Assembly: GCA_900548815.1 (NCBI GenBank)
Contig: URLR01000076.1
Span: 1 to 8,371 of the forward strand
Length of the DNA stretch: 8,371 bases
Direction: 5' to 3'
Source: an uncultured Collinsella sp.
Lineage (GTDB): Bacteria > Actinomycetota > Coriobacteriia > Coriobacteriales > Coriobacteriaceae
Positions within the stretch are counted from its first letter, which is position 1. Each line of letters starts with the position of its first letter. The notes beneath the pieces were generated by a model. That model was not told the DNA's origin. It made no database searches and saw only the letters and a program-made list of their open reading frames with translations. The translations under genes and the position numbers were made by a program. Of this stretch, positions 1 to 7,200 are shown piece after piece.

Positions 1-55
1 GAGCGTCCGGCTGATAACCGGGAGGTCACAAGTTCGAATCTTGTCAGGTCCACCA
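1..55 (+). tRNA. tRNA-Ile (anticodon GAU), 3' part only
   Basis: This is the 3' portion of an isoleucine tRNA cut by the left window edge. The D-stem end, anticodon arm with GAT at 13-15, T-arm, the 3' acceptor strand CAGGTCC at 45-51, discriminator A52 and encoded CCA at 53-55 are all visible. The 55 bases are identical to 225-279 of the complete copy downstream, so the identity call is secure although the 5' half is outside the window. Confidence 0.93.
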
Positions 56-66
56 CTTTCTTTCGC

Positions 67-111
67 AATAAACACCCCAGCGAGAGCCGAGTCGCCGCTG
101 GGGTGTTTATT
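67..111 (+). terminator. Perfect 16-bp hairpin between two tRNA units, probable terminator
   Basis: AATAAACACCCCAGCG (67-82) is perfectly complementary to 96-111, enclosing a 13-nt loop. The 5' arm begins A-rich and the 3' arm ends TGTTTATT, so the structure could terminate on either strand. There is no long free U-tract after the stem, so partial read-through into the tRNA-Ala beginning 11 bases later is plausible. It could also be a processing structure. Confidence 0.75.
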
Positions 112-122
112 ACTGTCTCCGT

Positions 123-198
123 GGGGGTTTAGCTCAGCTGGGAGAGCGCGGGCTTTGCAAGCCTGAGGTCAGGGGTTCGATCCCCCTAACCTCCACCA
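123..198 (+). tRNA. tRNA-Ala (anticodon UGC)
   Basis: This is a complete 76-nt alanine tRNA. The acceptor stem GGGGGTT (123-129) pairs with AACCTCC (188-194). It includes G3:U70, the known identity element for alanyl-tRNA synthetase. The anticodon TGC is at 156-158, the T-loop has GGTTCGATCC, and CCA is encoded at 196-198. The gene starts 11 bases after the upstream hairpin and is followed by tRNA-Ile after a 4-nt gap, so the two are surely co-transcribed. The Ala-Ile pair is often found in rRNA spacers, but no rRNA is visible here. Confidence 0.98.
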
Positions 199-202
199 TG
201 AT

Positions 203-279
203 GGACCTGTAGCTCAGTTGGTTAGAGCGTCCGGCTGATAACCGGGAGGTCACAAGTTCGAATCTTGTCAGGTCCACCA
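203..279 (+). tRNA. tRNA-Ile (anticodon GAU)
   Basis: This is a complete 77-nt isoleucine tRNA. The acceptor stem GGACCTG (203-209) pairs with CAGGTCC (269-275), the anticodon GAT is at 237-239, and the discriminator A276 is followed by an encoded CCA (277-279). It decodes AUC/AUU. It lies 4 nt after tRNA-Ala and is followed by an intrinsic terminator, so it ends the tRNA transcript. Confidence 0.98.
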
Positions 280-292
280 TCAAAACTGGAAG

Positions 293-322
293 AGCCCTGA
301 GGCGTTGCCTCGGGGCTTTTTT
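293..322 (+). terminator. Intrinsic terminator after the tRNA cluster
   Basis: AGCCCTGAGGC (293-303) pairs with GCCTCGGGGCT (307-317), with one G:T pair and a 3-nt loop, followed by a run of T (317-322). This is a classical Rho-independent terminator ending the tRNA-Ala/tRNA-Ile transcript and insulating the protein gene downstream. Confidence 0.9.
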
Positions 323-350
323 CTTGTCTGCGATAAATCTCATTTTGGTT

Positions 351-380
351 TTGTGTGCTGTGCGAAAGTTTGGGTAGTAT
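351..380 (+). promoter_or_regulatory. Weak candidate promoter for the BFN operon
   Basis: After the tRNA terminator a promoter is needed for the gene starting at 437. The best candidate is TTGTGT (351-356), an 18-nt spacer and TAGTAT (375-380), with TATAGC (378-383) as an alternative -10. Both boxes match the sigma-70 consensus only partly. The inferred leader contains a small GCGGC/GCCGC hairpin (392-396 with 402-406). Confidence 0.3.
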
Positions 381-436
381 AGCTATTCAATGCGGCGGAC
401 TGCCGCGTGTTAACCGCTACGTACCGGAGGTGTTCC

Positions 437-937
437 ATGGTTCGTGTCGACATAGAGACCATCGTCATGGCCGCCGGTCCCGTGCCATCGCTTATCGTGC
501 TTCGCGAGCGCTGCAGCAAATCGGACTCGCCCGCGCCACTGCGTTCCCTTTCCATTCAGACTGGTTCGTTTGAAGCTGCTGCCATCAGCCGCGGCATCGA
601 TAGCGGTCGCGCCGAGCGCCCGATTACCCATGACCTGTTGCTCGATACTGTTGGTGCCCTGGGTGCCAAGCTCGAACGCATCGAAATCGTTCGCGCCGAG
701 CCGCCCGTGTTTTACGCGACGGTTGTCGTGTTGGCCGATGGCAACGAGCATAAGATCGATGCGCGTCCGAGCGACGCCATCGCCCTCGCCGTACGCAGTA
801 ATGCCCCCATGTTCGTTGAAGACGACATCATGAATCGCCTGGGCACCGTTTCTGCCCATGCCGAGGAAGTCGACGACGAGCAAGAGTTCGAGAAGTTCGA
901 CGAGTTCGTCCATACGCTCTCCCCCGATGACTTCTAA
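437..937 (+). CDS. Bifunctional nuclease (BFN/DUF151) family protein
   Basis: The 166-aa product belongs to the BFN family (PF02577), best known from plant proteins with DNase and RNase activity; the bacterial role is poorly defined. Family hallmarks seen are an R-P-x-T-H-D-L segment (60-67), the core D-A-R-P-S-D-A-I-A-L-A (108-118) followed by a P-M-F-V strand, and an acidic C-terminus with F-x-x-F-V-x-x-L-S-P-D-D-F, a typical family ending. The ATG at 437 is chosen because GGAGG (426-430) sits 6 nt upstream. A longer frame from 407 lacks a ribosome site and starts with residues unlike the family, whose N-terminus normally reads M-V-x-V-x-I. The product is probably cytoplasmic. The stop codon abuts the next ATG, indicating an operon. 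Activity is inferred from family only. Confidence 0.9.
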   Translation: MVRVDIETIVMAAGPVPSLIVLRERCSKSDSPAPLRSLSIQTGSFEAAAISRGIDSGRAERPITHDLLLDTVGALGAKLERIEIVRAEPPVFYATVVVLADGNEHKIDARPSDAIALAVRSNAPMFVEDDIMNRLGTVSAHAEEVDDEQEFEKFDEFVHTLSPDDF

Positions 938-1327
938 ATGCGGGGCGTCCAGGCTGCGGAGCGTTCGCTGATGGCCGGCGGTATGTCGGCTGAGGCGGCG
1001 ACCATTGCGCGCGAGGCCCAGATGCGCTCGGAGGCTTCTGAGGCGGCTCGCATTGCCTATGTGACGCAGGCCCGCACGCTTCGCGAACGCCGCGGCTCGT
1101 TTATCAAGATGGTTGTCGTCTCCGCCCTTGTCGCGGCAATCTGTTCGCGCCTTCGTGGTACAGTTGGTGCGCTTGGGTTTTCGATCTCTACGGGCCTTAT
1201 GATCTGGGGCGTGGTCGATGCGGTCATGCTGACCAGTCAGATCAAGGTGCTCGACAAGCGCGCGATGGATATGATGCGCGCCCGCGACGCTGCCGCTAAG
1301 ATCGCTGCTGAGGCACAAGAACTGTAA
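938..1327 (+). CDS. Small membrane protein of unknown function
   Basis: I do not recognise a family. The 129-aa product has an Ala/Arg/Glu-rich, probably helical N-terminal half (about 5-52), two hydrophobic segments (about 57-71 and 77-98) separated by a short R-L-R-G turn, and a second charged Ala-rich helix (about 100-127). This predicts a hairpin in the cytoplasmic membrane with both helical tails on the same side, probably cytoplasmic. The ATG at 938 immediately follows the BFN stop (TAAATG), so translation could be coupled. It has no clear ribosome site of its own, however, and ATG 971 (12th codon) has GGAG at 958-961 with 9-nt spacing and may be the true start. Codon use resembles its neighbours. 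Operon membership is well supported but function is unknown. Confidence 0.75.
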   Translation: MRGVQAAERSLMAGGMSAEAATIAREAQMRSEASEAARIAYVTQARTLRERRGSFIKMVVVSALVAAICSRLRGTVGALGFSISTGLMIWGVVDAVMLTSQIKVLDKRAMDMMRARDAAAKIAAEAQEL

Positions 1328-1357
1328 CGACGCCAGACTCGATGGGAAGGTCTAAAG

Positions 1358-1807
1358 ATGGCACAGGATATGCAGGACGCCGGTAACGTCTCCGCCGAGC
1401 TCGACGCCATGGTGTGCGATCTGATCGGCGCGTTCTTGGACGATCTTGCCGCCGGCGAGAATCCGGGCGTAGTTGTGGCGATTGAGGACGCTGCTTCCAA
1501 CCGATATCTGGCGGCGCTCGACGAGGACGGCGAAGAGGCGTGCCTGGAGGCGGCCACCAACTTTATCTCCGAGCACAAGATGGGTCTTAAGGACGAGGGC
1601 CTGGGCCGTATCGCTCGCTATGCCATCGGCTACACCGGCTGCGTCGAGATTGACGGCGGCTATCACGATGCTCTGCTCGTGAGCTTCTTCGAAACCACGC
1701 TCGAGAGTGGTTTTTCGGCATATGTGCTGTATGAGGGCATGGGCGCCGGCGATGGTTTTATGTGGAGCGACCCTGAACCTGCAGGTGAGGAAACCCCTCT
1801 CATCTAA
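1358..1807 (+). CDS. Hypothetical acidic cytoplasmic protein
   Basis: This 149-aa product is not recognised. It is strongly acidic, with no signal peptide or membrane segment. It looks like a single compact alpha/beta domain: a helical N-terminus (about 10-33), a hydrophobic strand V-V-V-A-I-E-D (38-44), and alternating strands further on such as A-L-L-V-S-F-F-E and F-S-A-Y-V-L-Y-E-G. The ATG is preceded by GGAAGG (1345-1350) at 7-nt spacing. The gene lies 30 bp after the membrane protein, which suggests the same transcript as the BFN gene, and 117 bp before typA. Its even codon bias and G/C-rich third positions indicate a real gene. No function is proposed. Confidence 0.8.
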   Translation: MAQDMQDAGNVSAELDAMVCDLIGAFLDDLAAGENPGVVVAIEDAASNRYLAALDEDGEEACLEAATNFISEHKMGLKDEGLGRIARYAIGYTGCVEIDGGYHDALLVSFFETTLESGFSAYVLYEGMGAGDGFMWSDPEPAGEETPLI

Positions 1808-1924
1808 AATCGCTAAAATAAACGAGTTTTCGGTAAAAGGCTCAATATTCCCGCCGAGCGTTGCATTGCTGGGTGGGTCGCATACGCGTGCCGGTTGTAT
1901 ATAGATAGAAGATAGGGGAACTAC

Positions 1925-3763
1925 ATGCGCGTAGACAATCTGAGGAACATCGCCATCATCGCTCACGTCGACCACGGCAAGACGACGATGGTCGACAAGC
2001 TCCTGCGTGCCACGGACGCCTTCCGTGCCAACCAGCAGGTCGAGGACCGCGTCCTGGATTCCAACGACCAGGAGCGCGAGCGCGGCATTACGATTCTCGC
2101 CAAGAACATCTCTATCGAGTACAAGGACGTTAAGATCAACGTCATCGACACCCCGGGCCACGCCGACTTTGGCGGCGAGGTCGAGCGCGTGCTGCGTATG
2201 GCCGACGGCGCCCTGCTGCTGGTCGACGCCTTTGAGGGCCCCATGCCCCAGACCCGCTTCGTGCTGCGTCACGCTATCGACACCGGCCTTAAGATTATGA
2301 TCGTCATCAACAAGATCGATCGTCCGGGTGCTAACCCCGAGAAGGCCTACAACGACTGTCTCGACCTTATGGCCGACCTGGGCGCTACCGACGACCAGCT
2401 TGAGTTCGCCATGGAGCACGTGGTCTACGCCAGCGCCATGAATGGCTTTGCCCGCCTCGATCCCAACGACGGCAACATGGACATGTATCCGCTGCTCGAT
2501 ATGATCATCGACGACATGCCCGCGCCCGAGGTTGACGAGAACGCCCCGCTGGCCATGCAGTGCGTGACCATCGACCACTCCAACTTCGTTGGCCGTATCG
2601 GCATCGGTCGCGTGTATTCCGGCGCCATTCACCAGGGCGACCAGATTCTGGTTGTGAAGAACGACGGCTCCAGCGCCACCGCTACCGTCAAGCAGCTCTT
2701 TACCTTCGACTACCTGGGCCGCACCGAGTGCCAGGAAGTCGGCGCCGGCGATATCGCCGCTGTCGTGGGTATTGACCGCACCGATATCGGCGATGTTTAC
2801 ACCGACCCCGAGAACCCTGTCGAGCTCGAGCCCATCGAGATCGACCCGCCGACCCTGTCCATCGTCTTTGAGGCTTCGACCTCCCCGCTCGTCGGCCGTG
2901 ATGGCGACATCGTGGGCGCCCGTCAGCTCAAGGAGCGCCTGTTCAACGAGGCCGAGAACAACGTGACCATGAAGATCGAGGAGCTCGAGGACAAGAGCGG
3001 CGTCGAGGTCTCTGGCCGCGGCATCCTGCACTTGTCCGTCCTGATGGAGTCCATGCGCCGCGAGGGCTTTGAGTTTCAGGTCGGCCGTCCCCGCGTTCTG
3101 TTTAAGAAGGACGAGAACGGCAACAAGATGGAGCCTGTCGAGCAGGCCGTCGTCGAGTGCCCGGACGAGTATTCGGGCAAGGTCGTTGAGGTCTTCGGTA
3201 CCTCCGGCGGCATCATGACGAGCATGGATACCTCGGGCATCGTGACGCACCTTGAGTTCAAGATCCCGACCCGCGGCATCATGGGTCTCAAGAACCGCAT
3301 CATGAACGTCACCCATGGCGAGGGCGTGTTCTACCACACCTTCCTAGAGTATGGTCCTTACGCCGGCGAGATTGGTAACCGTCAGAACGGCGCCATGATC
3401 TCCATGACCACCGAGAAGGCCGTTGCCTACGCTCTGGGTACGCTGCAGGAGCGCGGCCAGCTGTTTGTTGAGCCGGGCACCGAGTGCTATGAGGGCATGA
3501 TCGTGGGCGAGCGCAGCAAGGCTGGCGACATGGTCGTCAACATCGCCCGTACCAAGAACCTGGGTAACCAGCGTTCCTCGACCTCCGATATCTCCGTCCA
3601 GCTGGTGCCGCCTCGCACCTTCTCGCTGGAGGAGGCGCTGGAGTACATCGCCGACGACGAGCTGGTCGAGATCACCCCCAAGAACATTCGCCTGCGCAAG
3701 CGTTTGCTCAACGCCACCGACCGCAAGAAGGCTGCCGTCCGCGCCGGCCAGGTCAACAAATAA
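1925..3763 (+). CDS. typA: Ribosome-associated translational GTPase TypA/BipA
   Basis: TypA/BipA is an EF-G-like GTPase that binds the 70S ribosome and supports 50S assembly and growth under stress, notably cold. The 612 aa match the usual family length. The G-domain motifs are intact: P-loop A-H-V-D-H-G-K-T-T (13-21), switch I R-G-I-T (53-56), D-T-P-G-H (75-79), N-K-I-D (129-132) and S-A (170-171). A beta-barrel domain follows (about 215-300), then an EF-G-III-like domain with R-G-I-L-H-L (365-370). The TypA-specific C-terminal region has Y-G-P-Y-A-G-E-I (476-483), R-Q-N-G-A-M-I-S and the terminal T-P-K-N-I-R-L-R-K-R (584-593). ATG 1925 has AGGGG six bases upstream. It lies 117 bp from the preceding gene, enough for its own promoter (an A/T-rich TATATA at 1898-1903 is a weak -10 candidate), and is followed by a strong terminator. 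Confidence 0.98.
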   Translation: MRVDNLRNIAIIAHVDHGKTTMVDKLLRATDAFRANQQVEDRVLDSNDQERERGITILAKNISIEYKDVKINVIDTPGHADFGGEVERVLRMADGALLLVDAFEGPMPQTRFVLRHAIDTGLKIMIVINKIDRPGANPEKAYNDCLDLMADLGATDDQLEFAMEHVVYASAMNGFARLDPNDGNMDMYPLLDMIIDDMPAPEVDENAPLAMQCVTIDHSNFVGRIGIGRVYSGAIHQGDQILVVKNDGSSATATVKQLFTFDYLGRTECQEVGAGDIAAVVGIDRTDIGDVYTDPENPVELEPIEIDPPTLSIVFEASTSPLVGRDGDIVGARQLKERLFNEAENNVTMKIEELEDKSGVEVSGRGILHLSVLMESMRREGFEFQVGRPRVLFKKDENGNKMEPVEQAVVECPDEYSGKVVEVFGTSGGIMTSMDTSGIVTHLEFKIPTRGIMGLKNRIMNVTHGEGVFYHTFLEYGPYAGEIGNRQNGAMISMTTEKAVAYALGTLQERGQLFVEPGTECYEGMIVGERSKAGDMVVNIARTKNLGNQRSSTSDISVQLVPPRTFSLEEALEYIADDELVEITPKNIRLRKRLLNATDRKKAAVRAGQVNK

Positions 3764-3790
3764 GCGCTGGGCTTTATAGCGTCTAACAAG

Positions 3791-3825
3791 AAAGGGCGTC
3801 GACCGCGATGGTCGGCGCCCTTTTT
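3791..3825 (+). terminator. Intrinsic terminator of typA
   Basis: A 14-bp stem (AAAGGGCGTCGACC, 3791-3804, with 3810-3823, one G:T pair) encloses a 5-nt loop and ends in TTTTT (3821-3825). This strong Rho-independent terminator starts 28 bp after the typA stop and separates the housekeeping block from the adhesin operon. Confidence 0.95.
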
Positions 3826-3953
3826 GGTGCAAGGGGGACGGGTTAGTTTGCATCACAGCTGGGGCGACTATCCCTCCGATTGGCTTCCCAGCCAAAGTAA
3901 AGTTGTTTAAACATATACATAATTCCACTGAATATAGCCGGTATGATGCAAAA

Positions 3954-3963
3954 CTGTTAACAG
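3954..3963. promoter_or_regulatory. Palindromic candidate operator upstream of the adhesin promoter
   Basis: CTGTTAACAG is a perfect 10-bp palindrome whose right end lies 34 bp before the candidate -35 box. Its position fits an activator or repressor site. Short palindromes occur by chance in A/T-rich DNA, so this is tentative, and no regulator gene is visible in the window. Confidence 0.3.
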
Positions 3964-3997
3964 ATAAATATCAACTGGTATTAAATTAAAAGACCTA

Positions 3998-4027
3998 TTG
4001 ACCTGCGGTTTACATGATTGGTATCTA
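3998..4027 (+). promoter_or_regulatory. Sigma-70-type promoter with extended -10 for the adhesin operon
   Basis: TTGACC (3998-4003, 5 of 6 to consensus), an 18-nt spacer and TATCTA (4022-4027), preceded by TG at 4019-4020 in the extended -10 position. Further A/T-rich sequence follows. Transcription would begin near 4034, giving a leader of about 155 nt before the adhesin ATG. This is the best promoter visible in the window. Confidence 0.6.
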
Positions 4028-4081
4028 TATATTATATTATGCATTGTGGCATAGACGAACCGTCTTAGAAGGTGCTCCCCA

Positions 4082-4231
4082 ATGGGTTCTTGCAATGCGC
4101 TAGGTAGGTTCTCGTTGATGTTGGGGCTTGTGTTCGATCCGACGATTCGCCGTATTCCACACTGTGTTGTAGGAATTAGGGGACAACTATGGACGCACAC
4201 CGCTCACGGTCGCTGGGTATGGCGGCTCTGA
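4082..4231 (+). CDS. Possible leader peptide / upstream ORF overlapping the adhesin start
   Basis: A 49-codon ORF begins at ATG 4082 and ends at TGA 4229-4231, in a frame different from the adhesin and running 43 bases past the adhesin ATG. It is preceded by AGAAGGTG (4067-4074), a good Shine-Dalgarno match 7 nt from the ATG. The predicted peptide starts M-G-S-C-N-A-L-G-R-F and is basic, with a short hydrophobic patch (about 10-18) and several Arg, Trp and His near the end. No family is recognised. Ribosomes on it would cross the adhesin ribosome site, so if translated it should affect adhesin expression. It may equally be a chance ORF. Confidence 0.3.
   Translation: MGSCNALGRFSLMLGLVFDPTIRRIPHCVVGIRGQLWTHTAHGRWVWRL
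4166..4187 (+). promoter_or_regulatory. Adhesin ribosome binding site in a hairpin loop
   Basis: AGGGG (4178-4182) lies 6 nt before ATG 4189 and fixes the start. It sits in the 12-nt loop of a potential 5-bp stem, GTTGT (4166-4170) with ACAAC (4183-4187), which ends two bases before the start codon. The ribosome site itself is clear; whether the weak hairpin forms is uncertain. Confidence 0.5.
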
Positions 4232-7200
4232 TTTTCATTTTGATTTGCCTCACCGCCGCAGTGTTTTACGGTGCGGCCCTCGTGCGCGCCGAGGATGCGA
4301 CGCCGCCGACGCCGATTGCGATTGATGAGAAGACAGCGAGCGTTACGGTTAAGCTCTATACCGACGAGTATCGTACTCAGGAGCTAAAAGGTGCCGTGAC
4401 CTCTGTATCAACCCTTTACGGGGCTTTTTCGGCAAATTTCAAAACTGGCGAGGCTCCTACGCCTGGGAACAATGTTGCCGTTTACAAGTTTCCTGACACC
4501 ATAGCCGTCGACGATAACGCCGCTGTGGACCTTATGGCGGGAACGGGCACCGATGCCGTAAGAGCTGGCACATGGGAGATTAAAAACAACAAGGCCATCT
4601 TTACGTTCGACAAGGCGTGGCTCGCGAAAAACCCTGCGAACATCCATGTCGCGGCCAGCTTCTCGTTCCAGCTTAAAAACAAGGACGTTGGTTCTGGTGG
4701 CGTGACATCTGTCGTGTTCCCCGGCGTGGGGAAGGTCGATATTTCCACCAAGGACGGTAGCGTTAAGGGAGAGAAGTCGGGGGTTTTCTCTCAGGGCTCC
4801 AACGGCGTGGCCAAGGTCACCTGGACCGTTAAGCTCACCGTCGAGCCGTATGCCACAAGCGTTAAGTTCACCGATACGCTAGGCGAGAACTTCAGCTTTG
4901 TGGAGGGCAGCTTTAAGCTTGACGGCAAGACGATTGAATCGCAGCCAACAATCGAAGGTCAGACCGCGACCATCGAGAACTTGGGCAGCCTTCCCCGGGG
5001 TGTCCATACGATTACGTATGAAACCAAGCTGAAGAGTGACGTCTCCGTGAACAACGGCGAGTATATCAACGAACAGGGAGGCTCCAAAAACACGGCAGCG
5101 TGGGAATGGGGCGGCCCTAACGATCGCCAGAACGGCACGGCCACGGCTGCTCCTAGTCAATTTCGTTATGACATGATCAACAAGTCCAACGGCTCGGGCA
5201 CGTCGTCGGACATCAAATGGACGGTCAGGCTCAACCAAGGCGAGCTTAAGGCTGACATGAGTGGCTACAAGTTCACCGATAAGTTGGACGCTAAACAAAC
5301 GTATACGGGGAGTTACACGGTTTACAAAGGTACGTCGGAATCGGATGGAGCCAAGATCTACGAGCGTGCTCTTGATTCGTCGAAAGATACCTTTTCCTAT
5401 ACGTTCCCGGACAACCTTAACGATAAGTACGCCACCTACTGCATCGTTTATCACACCAGGATGAACGATACGAATTCCTATGACACCGTGCACAACAATG
5501 CGACTATCGAGCATGAAGGCCGCGTCTCGGGAGCAGCCGAAGGCAAGTTTACGCCGCAGCTGATGGGTACGCCGATCACCAAGAGGCGCGTGAGCTCCGA
5601 CGAGGCCGGGACGACGGGCAGGGCGACGTGGGAGACGAAGGTCGCGCTGAAAGCGATCGTTAATGCGGTCCATCCGGACAAGGTGACGGTGAAGGATACG
5701 TTTCAGTCGGCGTGGTCGCAAAATCTCGGCATCGACGTAGATTCCATTTCCATCACAATCGGCGAAACTGTGCTGAAACGGGGCCAGAACGCTGACTGGG
5801 ACCTGACGGCCAACTGGACGGTCGGTGGAACAAAAAGAAATTTCAACCTTGATATAAATGTGAACGACAAGGTAAAGGCCGCCCTCGAGAACGAGGACTA
5901 CGCCGTCATCACCTACACCACCACGTCCGATGCGTTGCCGGGCTGGTACTCGAACTTCGCGTCGGTCAGTGCGTCGGGCCTGAACCTTCAGCGGCAGTAC
6001 ACCGACCTCGTTATGTACGTTGTCAACAAAGAAACGACGCCTGCGGTCGAGAAGCCGGAAGCGGAGTCGAAGGTGTCTTGGAGCGAGAGCTTCGACTGGA
6101 GCTCCGTCGACGGCTCGGCAGAGAAGGGTGCTTGGCTCGTCGACTGGACAGTGTACGCGAACCGCCAGCAGGGCAACAAGGGCGCAAATGGTGAGTACGA
6201 ATACTACGGAGCCGGAAAACTCGGCAACAAACCTCTGAATATTGTCGACACCCTTCCGGACGGTATGAGCTACGTTGTGAATTCCGCCAAATACACGCTC
6301 GTGCAGAATCCCTACGATCAGCATGCCGGCTACGGTAGCGGAAGCGAGGCGGAGACGATCATTTCGGGCAAACAGCTCGATGCCGGCAACGTGAAAAGCA
6401 ACGGTAGCACGGTCACCTTCTCCATTCCTACAACAGAGCTTGGTGAATTTGCCGGTTACGCCAAGCTTACGTATCGGACGGCGGTCAAGCGAGGCAAGCT
6501 CGACACCTCTACGAACGAGGTGAAGTTCACTAATTCTGCCAGCGCTAAGTCGGGTGAGAAGGAGTTCAGCTCTGGCAGCGGAACCGTCACCATCAAGAAC
6601 AACGTTATCAACAAGACCGGCGAGCGGGTCACTGACAGCAATCGCATCAAGTACACCATTCTGGTCAACAAGTCTGCGGTTGCCCTTAAGAGCGACACTG
6701 ACATCCTCGAGCTCGTCGACACCATGGATGCCAAGTGCACGTTGGCGCCGTCTACGCTTAAGGTCTATGAGCGGATGAATGGTGCCTGGTCACTGCTGGC
6801 TGATGAGGACTATTCATCGGAGATGGAGCAAGTCAAGGATGAATCTGGCTCGCGTACGAAGCTGACACTCAACGTGCCCGATAAGAAGTATCTCAAAGTC
6901 GAGTATGAGGTGATCCCGAGCGGAAATCCTGGCGATGAAGTTTCTCTTTCCAACACCGCCACGCTCACGGGGGTGACTGATGGCTCCGCGATCGATGATC
7001 AAAAATGGATTGTCAAGAGCGCTTCTGCTACCGCAGGTGGCAACGGCTACGGCATCACGATGACCAAATACGACGCCCAGCAGGTCGGCGCGACGCTCGA
7101 GGGTGCGGAGTTTACGCTCTACAGTGTGGCCATGGATGGCGCCGGTGAGACTGATGAGGAATTCCAGACTGCCAAGACCGATGGCAGCGGAAAAATCTCG

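Larger units (their letters stand above)
3826..4188. other. A/T-rich intergenic control region upstream of the adhesin
   Basis: This 363-bp stretch holds no convincing annotated-size gene. Its right two-thirds, especially about 3900-4045, are much richer in A/T than the flanking genes. It contains a GTTTAAAC palindrome (3905-3912), a CTGTTAACAG palindrome (3954-3963), a promoter (3998-4027), small leader hairpins (TATGC/GCATA at 4038-4042 with 4049-4053, and AGACG/CGTCT at 4053-4057 with 4061-4065, which share base 4053) and a short upstream ORF from 4082. CCCCAA (4077-4082) could also pair with TTGGGG (4121-4126). I matched none of this to a known riboswitch. Confidence 0.7.

Noticed and set aside
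134..343. 69-codon reverse-strand ORF containing an R-G-I-E-P-L-T-S peptide
   Set aside because: It is antisense to tRNA-Ala and tRNA-Ile; this peptide is a familiar spurious translation of tRNA complements.
407..436. Upstream ATG extending the BFN protein by 10 residues
   Set aside because: No ribosome site precedes it, whereas ATG 437 has GGAGG at ideal spacing and gives the family-like N-terminus.
1352..3337. 661-codon reverse-strand ORF opposite typA
   Set aside because: It is a shadow of G/C-rich codon bias on the other strand. Its His/Asp/Val/Leu-rich composition resembles no protein family and typA on the plus strand is certain.
3847..3952. Inverted repeat TTTGCATC (3847-3854) / GATGCAAA (3945-3952), considered as an invertible promoter switch
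   Set aside because: Only 8 bp match perfectly, the repeats flank DNA upstream of the promoter rather than the promoter itself, and no recombinase is nearby. Chance is likely.
4034..4188. Known riboswitch class such as cyclic di-GMP in the adhesin leader
   Set aside because: I could not match the conserved core of any class I know, and no terminator stem with a U-tract is present in the leader.
3907..4200. 97-codon reverse-strand ORF across the intergenic region
   Set aside because: It lies over the adhesin promoter and leader, has no convincing ribosome site and no recognisable sequence; A/T-rich non-coding DNA explains it.
4879..6324. 481-codon reverse-strand ORF opposite the adhesin
   Set aside because: Arg- and Val-rich shadow of the adhesin frame, with no domain and no promoter on that strand.
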